Origin: Spirochaetaceae bacterium
GTDB lineage: Bacteria > Spirochaetota > Spirochaetia > DSM-27196 > SKKC01
DNA: 8,768 nt
Assembly: GCA_003554375.1 (NCBI GenBank)
Contig: PWGF01000155.1
Location: 1-8,768, forward strand
Reading direction: 5' to 3'
A program made the position numbers and the translations under genes. The notes beneath the pieces were generated by a model, which had not been told where the DNA came from, did not search any database, and saw only the letters and a program-made list of their open reading frames with translations. Below are positions 1 to 5,502 of the stretch, in pieces. Numbering within the stretch: the first letter of the stretch is position 1; the number at the start of each line of letters is the position of its first letter.

Positions 1-411
1 CCCGCCTCCGCCGATCGCTACTACGAGTCCGGAAGCGGTAAGCGCACCGAGAAACGCGGCCACCGGGAGCCCGGAGCGACCCAGAAGCTCCGGGCCTCCC
101 GTGATCATGTAGATCGTTGCCCCCAAAGCTGCTCCCGAGGAAACCCCCAGGATATATGGTTCCGCGAGGGGATTACGAAAGGAACCTTGAAACACGGCTC
201 CGCTCGTTGCAAGCCCGGTTCCTACGAGGATCGTGAGGAGGATCCGCGGCAGCCTGATCCTGAGGATAATCACCGACGTGGAGCTCTCCCCAACCCCACG
301 GAGAACCGCAAAGAGCTGCGCAAGGGATATATCTGCGCTGCCGAGCGTCAGGGACGCCGCCGCGGCGGCAAGCACAAGCGCTGGCAGCGCTGTCCACAGG
401 AGGCGTCGCAC
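1..411 (-). CDS. btuC: FecCD-family ABC transporter permease, probably vitamin B12 (BtuC-like), cut by window edge
   Basis: This is the inner-membrane permease subunit of a type II ABC importer, which moves cobalamin (or possibly a siderophore) from the periplasmic binding protein into the cytoplasm. Only the first 137 codons are present; the gene continues past base 1. A hydrophobic helix covers residues 4-22. The RIRLPRIL motif (51-58) is followed by GAVFQGSFRNPLAEPYILG (71-89) and SSGAALG (91-97), the strongly conserved N-terminal signature of the BtuC/FhuB/FecCD family. The GTG start at 411 directly abuts the btuF stop codon. A GGAG nine bases upstream, inside the btuF tail, supports it, so translation is probably coupled. 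Its place behind btuF under a cobalamin riboswitch argues for B12 as substrate; the permease sequence alone would not exclude haem or siderophore. An ATPase gene (btuD) would be expected further left. Confidence 0.93.
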   Translation of the reverse strand, partial: MRRLLWTALPALVLAAAAASLTLGSADISLAQLFAVLRGVGESSTSVIILRIRLPRILLTILVGTGLATSGAVFQGSFRNPLAEPYILGVSSGAALGATIYMITGGPELLGRSGLPVAAFLGALTASGLVVAIGGGG

Positions 412-1329
412 TTAGAAGCGCTCCGGGTGGATCGCTTCCGCCAGCTCCCTGAGGCCATCGGCAAGTCGGGGGCCCGGGCGGTCGATCTTGTCGTTATCGA
501 TCGGTCGGAGACGCCCTTCCCGAATTGCATCCAGGTCACGGTAACCGTGCGCGTCTTCGAGCTGTTCCGGGATGCCGTGGTACTTGGAGCTGATCACGAT
601 GTCCGGATCAGCCGCAATTACGCGTTCGAGGCTGTACGACCAACCTTCTACGTCGGAAGCGATGTTGTCGCCTCCGGCCATCTCGATAAGCCGGCCGACG
701 AACGTATCTCCTCCGGCCGTGTAGTCGCCTCCTTCACCGAAGCCGATCACGTAGTAGACCCGTGGACGGGACGCACCGGCTACCGTCTCTTCCACCTCGC
801 GCACGGTCGCCTGCATGTCTTCGACAACGCGCTCGGCGTTTTCTTGCGCATTGGTCAGAAGTCCTACGTCCCGGATCGAGTCGTAGACGTCTTCGAACGA
901 TTGGCCTTCTTGACCGTCGTCAATGATCGCAACGGGAACGCCTGCCTGTTCGAGGAGCTCGAATGCGTCACGGGTGAAGTGCGTGGACGCGATTACCAGA
1001 TCCGGCTCGAGGGAGATGATCTTCTCAATGTTCGGCTCTTGAAGCGACCCGATCTCCTCGACTTCGAGCGCCTCCGGGGGATAGTCGCAGAAGCTTGTGC
1101 GGCCAACAAGGCGGTCGTCACGATCGATTGCGAACATGATCTCGGTGATGCTTGGAGCGATCGAGACAACTCGTTCAGGCTCCGATTCCACCGTAACCGT
1201 ACGGTCGTACGTTCCGGTGTACTCGATGGGATACGACGTTTCCGCACCGAGCCCGGCTACCGTGACGGCAGCGAACATGGCTACTGCCGGCAAGCGAGAA
1301 AGCGAACGAAAGAGAAAATGTATGTGCAT
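412..1329 (-). CDS. btuF: Periplasmic cobalamin-binding protein of ABC importer (BtuF-like)
   Basis: This is a periplasmic substrate-binding protein (peripla_BP_2, cluster A-II type) that delivers cobalamin to the BtuCD-type transporter. It has 305 residues. A signal peptide with a hydrophobic core covers residues 13-28, with likely cleavage after GLGA (29). There is no lipobox cysteine, so the mature protein should be soluble. Typical family stretches are RVVSIAPSITEIMFAI (53-68), VGRTSFCDYPPEA (75-87), IEKIISLEPDLVIAS (101-115), a second lobe with GDTFVGRLIEMAGGDNIA (207-224), DPDIVIS (241-247), and the C-terminal RPGPRLADGL (284-293). The frame is open to an ATG at 1407, but the ATG at 1329 is chosen because the signal peptide starts there and AAAGG lies nine bases upstream. 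The 78 bases before it form the riboswitch expression platform. The mature protein is very rich in Asp and Glu. Substrate is assigned from the riboswitch and from btuC, not from binding residues. Confidence 0.9.
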   Translation of the reverse strand: MHIHFLFRSLSRLPAVAMFAAVTVAGLGAETSYPIEYTGTYDRTVTVESEPERVVSIAPSITEIMFAIDRDDRLVGRTSFCDYPPEALEVEEIGSLQEPNIEKIISLEPDLVIASTHFTRDAFELLEQAGVPVAIIDDGQEGQSFEDVYDSIRDVGLLTNAQENAERVVEDMQATVREVEETVAGASRPRVYYVIGFGEGGDYTAGGDTFVGRLIEMAGGDNIASDVEGWSYSLERVIAADPDIVISSKYHGIPEQLEDAHGYRDLDAIREGRLRPIDNDKIDRPGPRLADGLRELAEAIHPERF

Positions 1330-1425
1330 AACTCCACACCTTTCGAAAAGAGATAGTGTGGATATGGAGTCAACAGGGGTGTGCCGATCCATACCCGACC
1401 CATTCACCGTGGGCCATTAGGTATA
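1330..1425 (-). promoter_or_regulatory. Riboswitch expression platform: P13-like hairpin, antisequestor and SD-sequestor stems
   Basis: This is the leader between the cobalamin aptamer and the btuF start. Read on the minus strand it holds three possible stems. (1) GGCCCA/TGGGTC (1415-1410 with 1402-1397, one GU) has the loop CGGTGAA. Its GGTG could pair with CGCC in the aptamer L5 loop, as in the L5-L13 kissing contact of known B12 riboswitches. (2) GGGTATGGA (1396-1388) pairs with TCCATATCC (1368-1360) over nine bases, one of them GU. (3) TCCACAC (1362-1356) pairs with GTGTGGA (1339-1333), covering part of the AAAGG ribosome binding site just before the btuF ATG. Stems 2 and 3 share bases 1360-1362, so they exclude each other. 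There is no U-run, which points to translational rather than termination control. Pairings were found by eye, without energy calculation. Confidence 0.7.
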
Positions 1426-1624
1426 TCGCGCGCGGTAGGTCTCCTGACTCCAGGCTCTCCCGCCGGCCTTCCCGGAGGGTAGGGGTGGCCTCCAGTGGCT
1501 CCTTCAGCGGGCGCTGCCTGTCACAGTGGCGGGACCGTCCGGGATTTTCACCCGGTTCCCTCTTAGCCGGACCACCCGTCCTCACCGCAGGGGGTGAGGA
1601 CGGGCGGAACCGGACCACGCACGA
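1426..1624 (-). promoter_or_regulatory. Cobalamin riboswitch (B12 element) aptamer
   Basis: This RNA aptamer binds adenosylcobalamin or a related corrinoid and represses the downstream uptake genes. On the minus strand an 11-bp P1 stem (1624-1614 with 1436-1426, two GU pairs) encloses the conserved core in the right order. The core contains GGTTCC (1611-1606), GAGGGAACC with GGTGAAAATCC, ACGGTCCCGCCACTGT, GAGCCACTGG, GGGAAGGC, and the B12 box AGTCAGGAGACCTACC (1449-1434). A 12-bp perfect optional hairpin (1604-1593 with 1586-1575, six-base loop) sits between the two P3 halves. The match to the family is close enough that only the ligand preference and exact ends are open. Confidence 0.96.
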
Positions 1625-1634
1625 ACCGGACAGA

Positions 1635-1663
1635 ATCATAGTCTGCTTTGGGGAATGTGTCAA
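1635..1663 (-). promoter_or_regulatory. Sigma70-type promoter of the riboswitch/btuFC operon
   Basis: On the minus strand a perfect -35 TTGACA (1663-1658) and a -10 TATGAT (1640-1635, five of six consensus) are separated by 17 bases. Transcription should start near 1627, only a few bases before the P1 stem of the riboswitch begins. This is the layout expected of a riboswitch-led transcript and makes the call strong. Confidence 0.85.
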
Positions 1664-1703
1664 AGGCTTGGCTACCCGGACCGGTATCGAGGCCGGCTCG
1701 GCG

Positions 1704-1922
1704 CTACATGAACAGGCCCGCTACACTCACCATCGCCACCATGTAAAGAAAGGCGGCTATCAAGGAGTACTTCGTGGCGCTCTTCTTAGCCTCGGATTTG
1801 GCTTTTGATTCCTCAACGCCCTTCTTTTTGAGGCGAGCGGCGCCTATTCTGGACCAGCCCAGAGCAACAATAAGTATTACCGCAACTACCGATGTGAGTC
1901 GGATTATTGAATCCACAATCAT
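1704..1922 (-). CDS. Small two-helix membrane protein of unknown function, downstream of rnfD-like gene
   Basis: This encodes a 72-residue protein that I do not recognise. Two hydrophobic segments (about residues 6-23 and 52-71) flank a hydrophilic linker rich in Lys, Glu and Ala (about 30-50, with LKKKG and KAKSEAKKSATK). By the positive-inside rule the linker should face the cytoplasm and both ends the periplasm, giving a helical hairpin. It is very likely a real gene: GGAGGT lies seven bases before the ATG, and the hydrophobic and charged blocks are cleanly ordered. It begins 92 bases after the end of the rnfD-like gene on the same strand, with no obvious terminator between, so the two are probably cotranscribed. 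A role as partner or assembly factor of that flavoprotein is an inference from position only. It does not resemble the gamma subunit of oxaloacetate decarboxylase that I know. Confidence 0.7.
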   Translation of the reverse strand: MIVDSIIRLTSVVAVILIVALGWSRIGAARLKKKGVEESKAKSEAKKSATKYSLIAAFLYMVAMVSVAGLFM

Positions 1923-2014
1923 TCGAGTACCTCCATATTCCAGCCTTGCCTTGTTAAGCCATCAGAGCGTTGGACCCCTAGTCCGTGATTCCTCGGCGGC
2001 TCCTTGGTCCGTAG

Positions 2015-2902
2015 TCACTTCCGGGCGGGTCTGAACTTACTGTTGAGATAGGGCACGAACAGATTCATGGTCAGAATCGCGAACGTGGTGCCCTCAGTAA
2101 ACTCATATACGCCGGGGGTCTGCCAGCCCCAGAAGCGCATGGCCATAATGATGAGCCCGATGCCTATGCCGAAAACCACCTGTCCCTTCGGGAAACGGGG
2201 GGAGGTCATCGGATCGGTGGCCATGAAGAACCCACCCAACATAAGGCTTCCCGCAAAGAAGTGGAACAGAGGATTCTGACCCGCAATAGCCGAGACTACC
2301 AGAACCGTGGCAAATATGCTTGCGGGGATCCTCCAGCGCACGTACCCCTTATAGATCAGAAAAGCAGCTCCAATTAGAAGCATCAGAGCCGATATCTCCC
2401 CCAGGGTCCCGGGGATTCGCCCGAGGAACATGTTGAGAATCTCCGGAGACGTCTCGCCGGTTTCCCGGAGTGCTTCAAGAGGAGTTGCCGCGGCCGTCGT
2501 GTCCACCGCCTCCCGCCAGGGGACCGGCAGCTTCCAGGGAAGTATCGAATCGGGGAAAACAAAGAGATAGAAGAGTCGCCCAAAGAGCGCGGGGTTGAAC
2601 AGGTTCTTGCCTAACCCACCGAGAAGCTGTTTGCCGGCGATTATGCCGAAGGCAGCCGAAACGGCAAGAGCGTACAGGGGTGTTGAAACGGATACTGCCA
2701 GGGACAGCAGAAGTCCCGTGATCGCTGCACTGCCGTCTGTAACGGTTATTTTTCGGCCGGTCAGTTTCTGGAAGAGCGCTTCGGCGGCCACTGCTGAAAT
2801 GACGCCCGTTAGGATCAGGAGCAACGCTTCTAGGCGATAAGCGTAGAGCGCATACAGGGTCGCAGGCGCCAGGGCCATGAGCATCCCATACATCATCTTC
2901 AT
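2015..2902 (-). CDS. rnfD: RnfD/NqrB-family flavin-linked membrane redox protein, without other Rnf genes
   Basis: This is an integral membrane protein of the RnfD/NqrB/RsxD family, which carries a covalently bound FMN and passes electrons within ion-pumping Rnf or Nqr complexes. It has 295 residues and about nine hydrophobic segments. Family marks are DGSAAITGLLLSL (56-68), GGLGKNLFNPALFGR (95-109), the flavinylation-type motif DTTAAATPL (134-142) with Thr140 as likely FMN attachment site, and FFMATDPMTSPRF (225-237). The start has GAGGA eight bases upstream. It is shorter than E. coli RsxD (about 350). No rnfA, B, C, E or G, nor an apbE flavin transferase gene, lies beside it: 305 gene-free bases precede it and only a 72-codon gene follows. 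It may serve a different electron-transfer role, or the remaining rnf genes may lie elsewhere. The fold assignment is sure; complex membership is not. Confidence 0.92.
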   Translation of the reverse strand: MKMMYGMLMALAPATLYALYAYRLEALLLILTGVISAVAAEALFQKLTGRKITVTDGSAAITGLLLSLAVSVSTPLYALAVSAAFGIIAGKQLLGGLGKNLFNPALFGRLFYLFVFPDSILPWKLPVPWREAVDTTAAATPLEALRETGETSPEILNMFLGRIPGTLGEISALMLLIGAAFLIYKGYVRWRIPASIFATVLVVSAIAGQNPLFHFFAGSLMLGGFFMATDPMTSPRFPKGQVVFGIGIGLIIMAMRFWGWQTPGVYEFTEGTTFAILTMNLFVPYLNSKFRPARK

Positions 2903-3207
2903 AGCGGGTTCCTCTCTATCCAGTGTTATTGCTCCGTCGAACTATACTAAGGATTTGTTGTTGACGGCAAATCGTTATCTTTGGGCCTTACGCGTCGATT
3001 TGATGTTTCGTATGCTCTGAACGGCGCGATCCCCATGTCCTACTGGTGCAGTAACAAGCGGCAGGCAGGGAGACGCCGGCGACGCCCGGTTCGCTTGGTG
3101 ATGGACGGCTCGGGGAGAGTAGGGCAGTATACGACGTGTCGGAGTGACCGCGCTCCGGGCTTGGTGTGGCAGGAGGCAGTCGGCTCTAAGCGATCTTCTA
3201 TGTATTT
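2903..3207. other. Gene-free interval between the aldo/keto reductase and rnfD-like genes
   Basis: These 305 bases carry no reading frame with a convincing ribosome binding site or recognisable protein. The part next to rnfD holds its likely promoter. Near 3139-3156 a weak CGGAG/CTCCG hairpin with an eight-base loop could help end the reductase transcript, but it has no U-run. Nothing else stands out. Confidence 0.6.
2941..2970 (-). promoter_or_regulatory. Probable sigma70-type promoter of rnfD-like gene
   Basis: On the minus strand TTGCCG (2970-2965) and TATAGT (2946-2941) are separated by 18 bases. The -10 matches five of six consensus positions, the -35 four of six. It would start transcription about 30 bases before the rnfD ATG, in a locally A+T-rich stretch unlike its surroundings. 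Confidence 0.5.
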
Positions 3208-4068
3208 CTATATCGCCGTGACGGTTCTGGAAAAGATCGGCTCTGCTGAGGTGGCGAGCTTCTCAATCTCCTGCTCCTCGCTTTCCGAGAGAGGGGTGAA
3301 CCGCTCCGCGGCGTCGCACATCCATTCGAAGTGCTCGAGGTTCCCGGGGCTCACCGTTGCAACGACAGGACGGGAGAGCGTGAAGCGAAGACCCTGCTCG
3401 GCTTCTTCGTAGGTGTCCACGGGTCGGTACCAGCTCTTATTCCAGCTACGCTCCTCGGTCGCATTCCAGCGGCGGAGCGCAAGAGCTTTGAGCGCGAGGA
3501 CCGCGGTCTCACGTTCCTCCGCGGTTTCCACGATTCGCTGCCCTACGCCGCCTGCGTGCCAGGTTGCCCAGTTGATAGGGAAGAGAACGGAGTCGAAGTC
3601 GAACGACTTCAGAAGCCGCAGGGCGGCGTCCTCATTGTGCGCCGAAAACCCGATGAAACGGATGTCGCCACGCTCCTGCAGCTTCCGGAAGAAGCCGAGG
3701 GCGCCGTCCGGCGCGAGTACCTGGTCCACTTCCTCTTCAGTCTCAATGCCGTGGATCTGGTAGAGGTCGAAATGGTCGGTACGCAGATTGGCGAGCGACT
3801 GCCGGAACTCCTTCTCGGCGCCTTCGGCATGCCGGATATTGGTCTTGCAGGCCAAAAAGACATCATTCCGGTAGGGCTCCAGAGCCGGCCCCAGCATTTC
3901 TTCCGCGTTGCCGTACGTGGGCGCGACGTCGAAGTAGTTCACACCGCGGTCGATCGCGATCGAAACCCGCCGCGACGACTCCTCGGTGGTTTCGTCAGTA
4001 ACGAGGATTCCGCCGAACCCTACCAGAGAAAGATGCACGTCATGCTTTGCGTACTGTCGCTTTTCCAT
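3208..4068 (-). CDS. Aldo/keto reductase (NADPH-dependent oxidoreductase)
   Basis: This is a cytoplasmic (alpha/beta)8-barrel reductase of the aldo/keto reductase superfamily, 286 residues, expected to reduce an aldehyde or ketone with NAD(P)H. The catalytic tetrad is complete: Asp47 and Tyr52 in FDVAPTYGNAE, Lys75 in ACKTN, His106 in DLYQIHG. GFGGI near residue 17 and GFSAHN (140-145) are typical of the bacterial branch close to YhdN/YajO-type enzymes. No C-terminal ferredoxin or other added domain is present. The frame extends seven codons upstream to 4089. The ATG at 4068 is preferred because AAGGAG lies six bases before it. A TATCAT -10-like hexamer at 4093-4088 lacks a good -35. The gene is divergent from cobC, but nothing in it points to B12 metabolism. 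The substrate cannot be told from the sequence. Confidence 0.92.
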   Translation of the reverse strand: MEKRQYAKHDVHLSLVGFGGILVTDETTEESSRRVSIAIDRGVNYFDVAPTYGNAEEMLGPALEPYRNDVFLACKTNIRHAEGAEKEFRQSLANLRTDHFDLYQIHGIETEEEVDQVLAPDGALGFFRKLQERGDIRFIGFSAHNEDAALRLLKSFDFDSVLFPINWATWHAGGVGQRIVETAEERETAVLALKALALRRWNATEERSWNKSWYRPVDTYEEAEQGLRFTLSRPVVATVSPGNLEHFEWMCDAAERFTPLSESEEQEIEKLATSAEPIFSRTVTAI

Positions 4069-4321
4069 TGGAGGCTCCTTCATAGGCATGATACCATACT
4101 TGCGCGCTACGTCCTAACGGGTACGCACTGGCGCAGGACTGACGCACTTGTCCTCGCTGATTGCTCGGCCACCGTGCTTCGGCGCCACGTCCTCGGCCAC
4201 TGCATTTTCCCCGGCGGTTCTTGGGCGTGCACGCCATCACGGGCGCCCCCGGTGCAGGAGGCTCGGAAGGCGGCCGTCAGGGTCCATGCCTCCGGGCCCG
4301 AAGGAGGCCGGAGTCGAAACG

Positions 4322-4876
4322 ATGTACATCTATGCCGTGCGCCATACTCGTGTGGCGGTCCAACCCGATCTTCTCTACGGACAGTCCGATGTTCCATTGT
4401 TGCCTGGCTACCAGGTGCGTGCAGCCGAGCTCAAAGAAGAGCTGCCGGAAGCCTCGGATGTGCTCATAGTCTCCAGCCCGCTATCACGCTGTACGTTACT
4501 GTTGGAAGCGGCCGGCCTGCCCTTTGTCACCGACGATCGGTTGATGGAGTTGAGCTTCGGGGAATGGGAGTTGACCTCGTGGAGGAACTCTACGGACCCT
4601 AGACTCCGGCGGTGGATGGAGGATTTCGTCGCTTACCGGTGTCCTGGGGGTGAGTCCTTTCGCGATATGGTGAACCGCGTGCGCGGTTTTCTGTCGGAAC
4701 TCACGGGGCGCGGGGCAAAGCAGACAATTGTAGTGACGCACGGCGGGGTTGTTCGATGCCTCATGCATCTCTGCAACGGAATGCCGCTCACAGAGACGTT
4801 TTCGTATCGGGTTGACTACGGGAGCGTTACCCGCTTCTGTGCCGGTAACACGCGCTGCGCGGGTAGCAAGGCCTGA
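4322..4876 (+). CDS. cobC: Histidine phosphatase, probable alpha-ribazole phosphatase (CobC-like)
   Basis: This is a branch-2 histidine phosphatase of 184 residues. The family member it most resembles removes phosphate from alpha-ribazole-5'-phosphate (or from cobalamin phosphate) in the last steps of nucleotide-loop assembly of B12. The active site is visible: Arg7-His8 in VRHT (His8 phospho-acceptor), Arg56 in SSPLSRC (51-57), the acid Glu76 in LMELSFGEWE, and His140 in THGGVVR (139-145). RHT instead of RHG, together with LYGQSDVPL (18-26), is characteristic of alpha-ribazole phosphatases and unlike phosphoglycerate mutases. The frame is open from 4148, but the 58 codons before the ATG at 4322 read as low-quality Arg/Pro-rich sequence, and GGAG lies eight bases before this ATG. 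The nearby btuFC operon on the other strand supports a corrinoid role. I see no strong promoter and no riboswitch in front. Confidence 0.87.
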   Translation: MYIYAVRHTRVAVQPDLLYGQSDVPLLPGYQVRAAELKEELPEASDVLIVSSPLSRCTLLLEAAGLPFVTDDRLMELSFGEWELTSWRNSTDPRLRRWMEDFVAYRCPGGESFRDMVNRVRGFLSELTGRGAKQTIVVTHGGVVRCLMHLCNGMPLTETFSYRVDYGSVTRFCAGNTRCAGSKA

Positions 4877-4954
4877 CGACTGCCGGCAACCCACAGTGCT
4901 CGGCAGAGGCATCCGTGGTTTGGAGGGATAGGAGCAGACGGTGGCGAGCTCATC

Positions 4955-4983
4955 TTGACTGCGTGTCGGTGTACTTCTAAGTT
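4955..4983 (+). promoter_or_regulatory. Possible promoter of the HPF-like gene
   Basis: TTGACT (4955-4960, five of six) and TAAGTT (4978-4983, three of six) are spaced by 17 bases. If used, the transcript would have a leader of about 120 bases before the HPF-like start. The weak -10 keeps confidence low. Confidence 0.35.
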
Positions 4984-5113
4984 CCGGATCGAGGGCGGGG
5001 ATGAACGACGGTTCAAGATCCTGGGCAAGCCAAGCCGATGCAGGCTCAAGCGGTCGTTCGGTTTCCCGGGGGAGCGTCGCCCAACACCTGAAGCGAAGGA
5101 GTGATTGATAGCT

Positions 5114-5419
5114 ATGCGCGTCGAGATCGAAACCGCCGAAGGAGTCGAGCACACTACAGAGCTCGAGGAACATGCCAAGAAGCAGCTACGACACGTGGAA
5201 CGCCGGTTCGGAGAGCGCATTACCAAGGTTATGGTCTACCTGAAGGATGAGCGACCCGGAAAGGGCGGAGTGGATAAAAAGTGCCACATGGAGGCACGAC
5301 CTGCCGGCATCGACCCGGTTACCGTCGAGTCGCTCGAGTCAACCGCCTTTGATGCGGTTCGCATGGGGGCGGAGAAGCTCGAGAAGGCCTTGGCTCGCCG
5401 GCTCGGGGACAAACCGTAG
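5114..5419 (+). CDS. Short HPF/RaiA-like ribosome-associated protein
   Basis: This is a 101-residue cytoplasmic protein of the ribosome hibernation factor family (HPF/RaiA, sigma-54 modulation fold), expected to bind the small ribosomal subunit and quiet translation under stress. It begins MRVEIETAEGVEHTTELEEH, followed by a helix, RFGERITKVMVYLKDE (31-46), the glycine- and lysine-rich turn PGKGGVDKKCHMEARPAG (48-65), a beta strand, and a C-terminal helix AFDAVRMGAEKLEKALARRL (78-97). The GGVDK turn is usual in the short HPF/RaiA-like group. The C-terminal dimerisation domain of long HPF is absent. AAGGAGTGA at 5096-5104 fits the ATG at 5114 better than the in-frame TTG at 5105, which would leave only three bases of spacing. 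Transcribed on the plus strand behind cobC after 237 bases, probably as its own unit. It is convergent with the EAL-domain gene. Confidence 0.86.
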   Translation: MRVEIETAEGVEHTTELEEHAKKQLRHVERRFGERITKVMVYLKDERPGKGGVDKKCHMEARPAGIDPVTVESLESTAFDAVRMGAEKLEKALARRLGDKP

Positions 5420-5465
5420 CCGGCTGCAGGTACGTACTCGATGTCGGCGACCACCATCGGGCTTG

Positions 5466-5482
5466 CCGGCTCCCGGGGCCGG
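5466..5482. terminator. Weak G+C-rich hairpin between convergent genes
   Basis: CCGGC (5466-5470) pairs with GCCGG (5478-5482) around a seven-base loop, in the 83-base gap between the convergent HPF-like and EAL-domain genes. It is the only hairpin there and could act in both directions. It lacks a U-run, so intrinsic termination is doubtful. Confidence 0.25.
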
Positions 5483-5502
5483 AGCAGGCTAGGGGCTCGA
5501 GC

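Noticed and set aside
187..1356. Open plus-strand frame of 389 codons antisense to btuF and the 5' part of btuC
   Set aside because: It overlaps well-supported genes, has no family-like motifs, and its composition is what antisense of G+C-rich coding sequence gives.
1330..1407. Longer btuF start at ATG 1407
   Set aside because: The extra 26 codons lie in the riboswitch expression platform, lack a suitable ribosome binding site, and would bury the signal peptide.
1575..1604. 12-bp perfect hairpin as a transcription terminator
   Set aside because: There is no U-run on either side, and it lies exactly where cobalamin riboswitches carry an optional stem within P3.
4190..4320. A second cobalamin riboswitch in front of cobC
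   Set aside because: Fragments such as GGCCACTG and GGAAGGCGGCC recall the family, but the B12 box, the GGTGAAAATCC element and a P1 stem are missing.
4148..4321. Longer cobC start at 4148
   Set aside because: The phosphatase fold begins at the ATG at 4322 (MYIYAVRH), which has its own ribosome binding site; the upstream codons look non-coding.
3331..4602. Open plus-strand frame of 423 codons over the aldo/keto reductase and the start of cobC
   Set aside because: It runs antisense to one clear gene and out of frame through another, with no recognisable domain or ribosome binding site.
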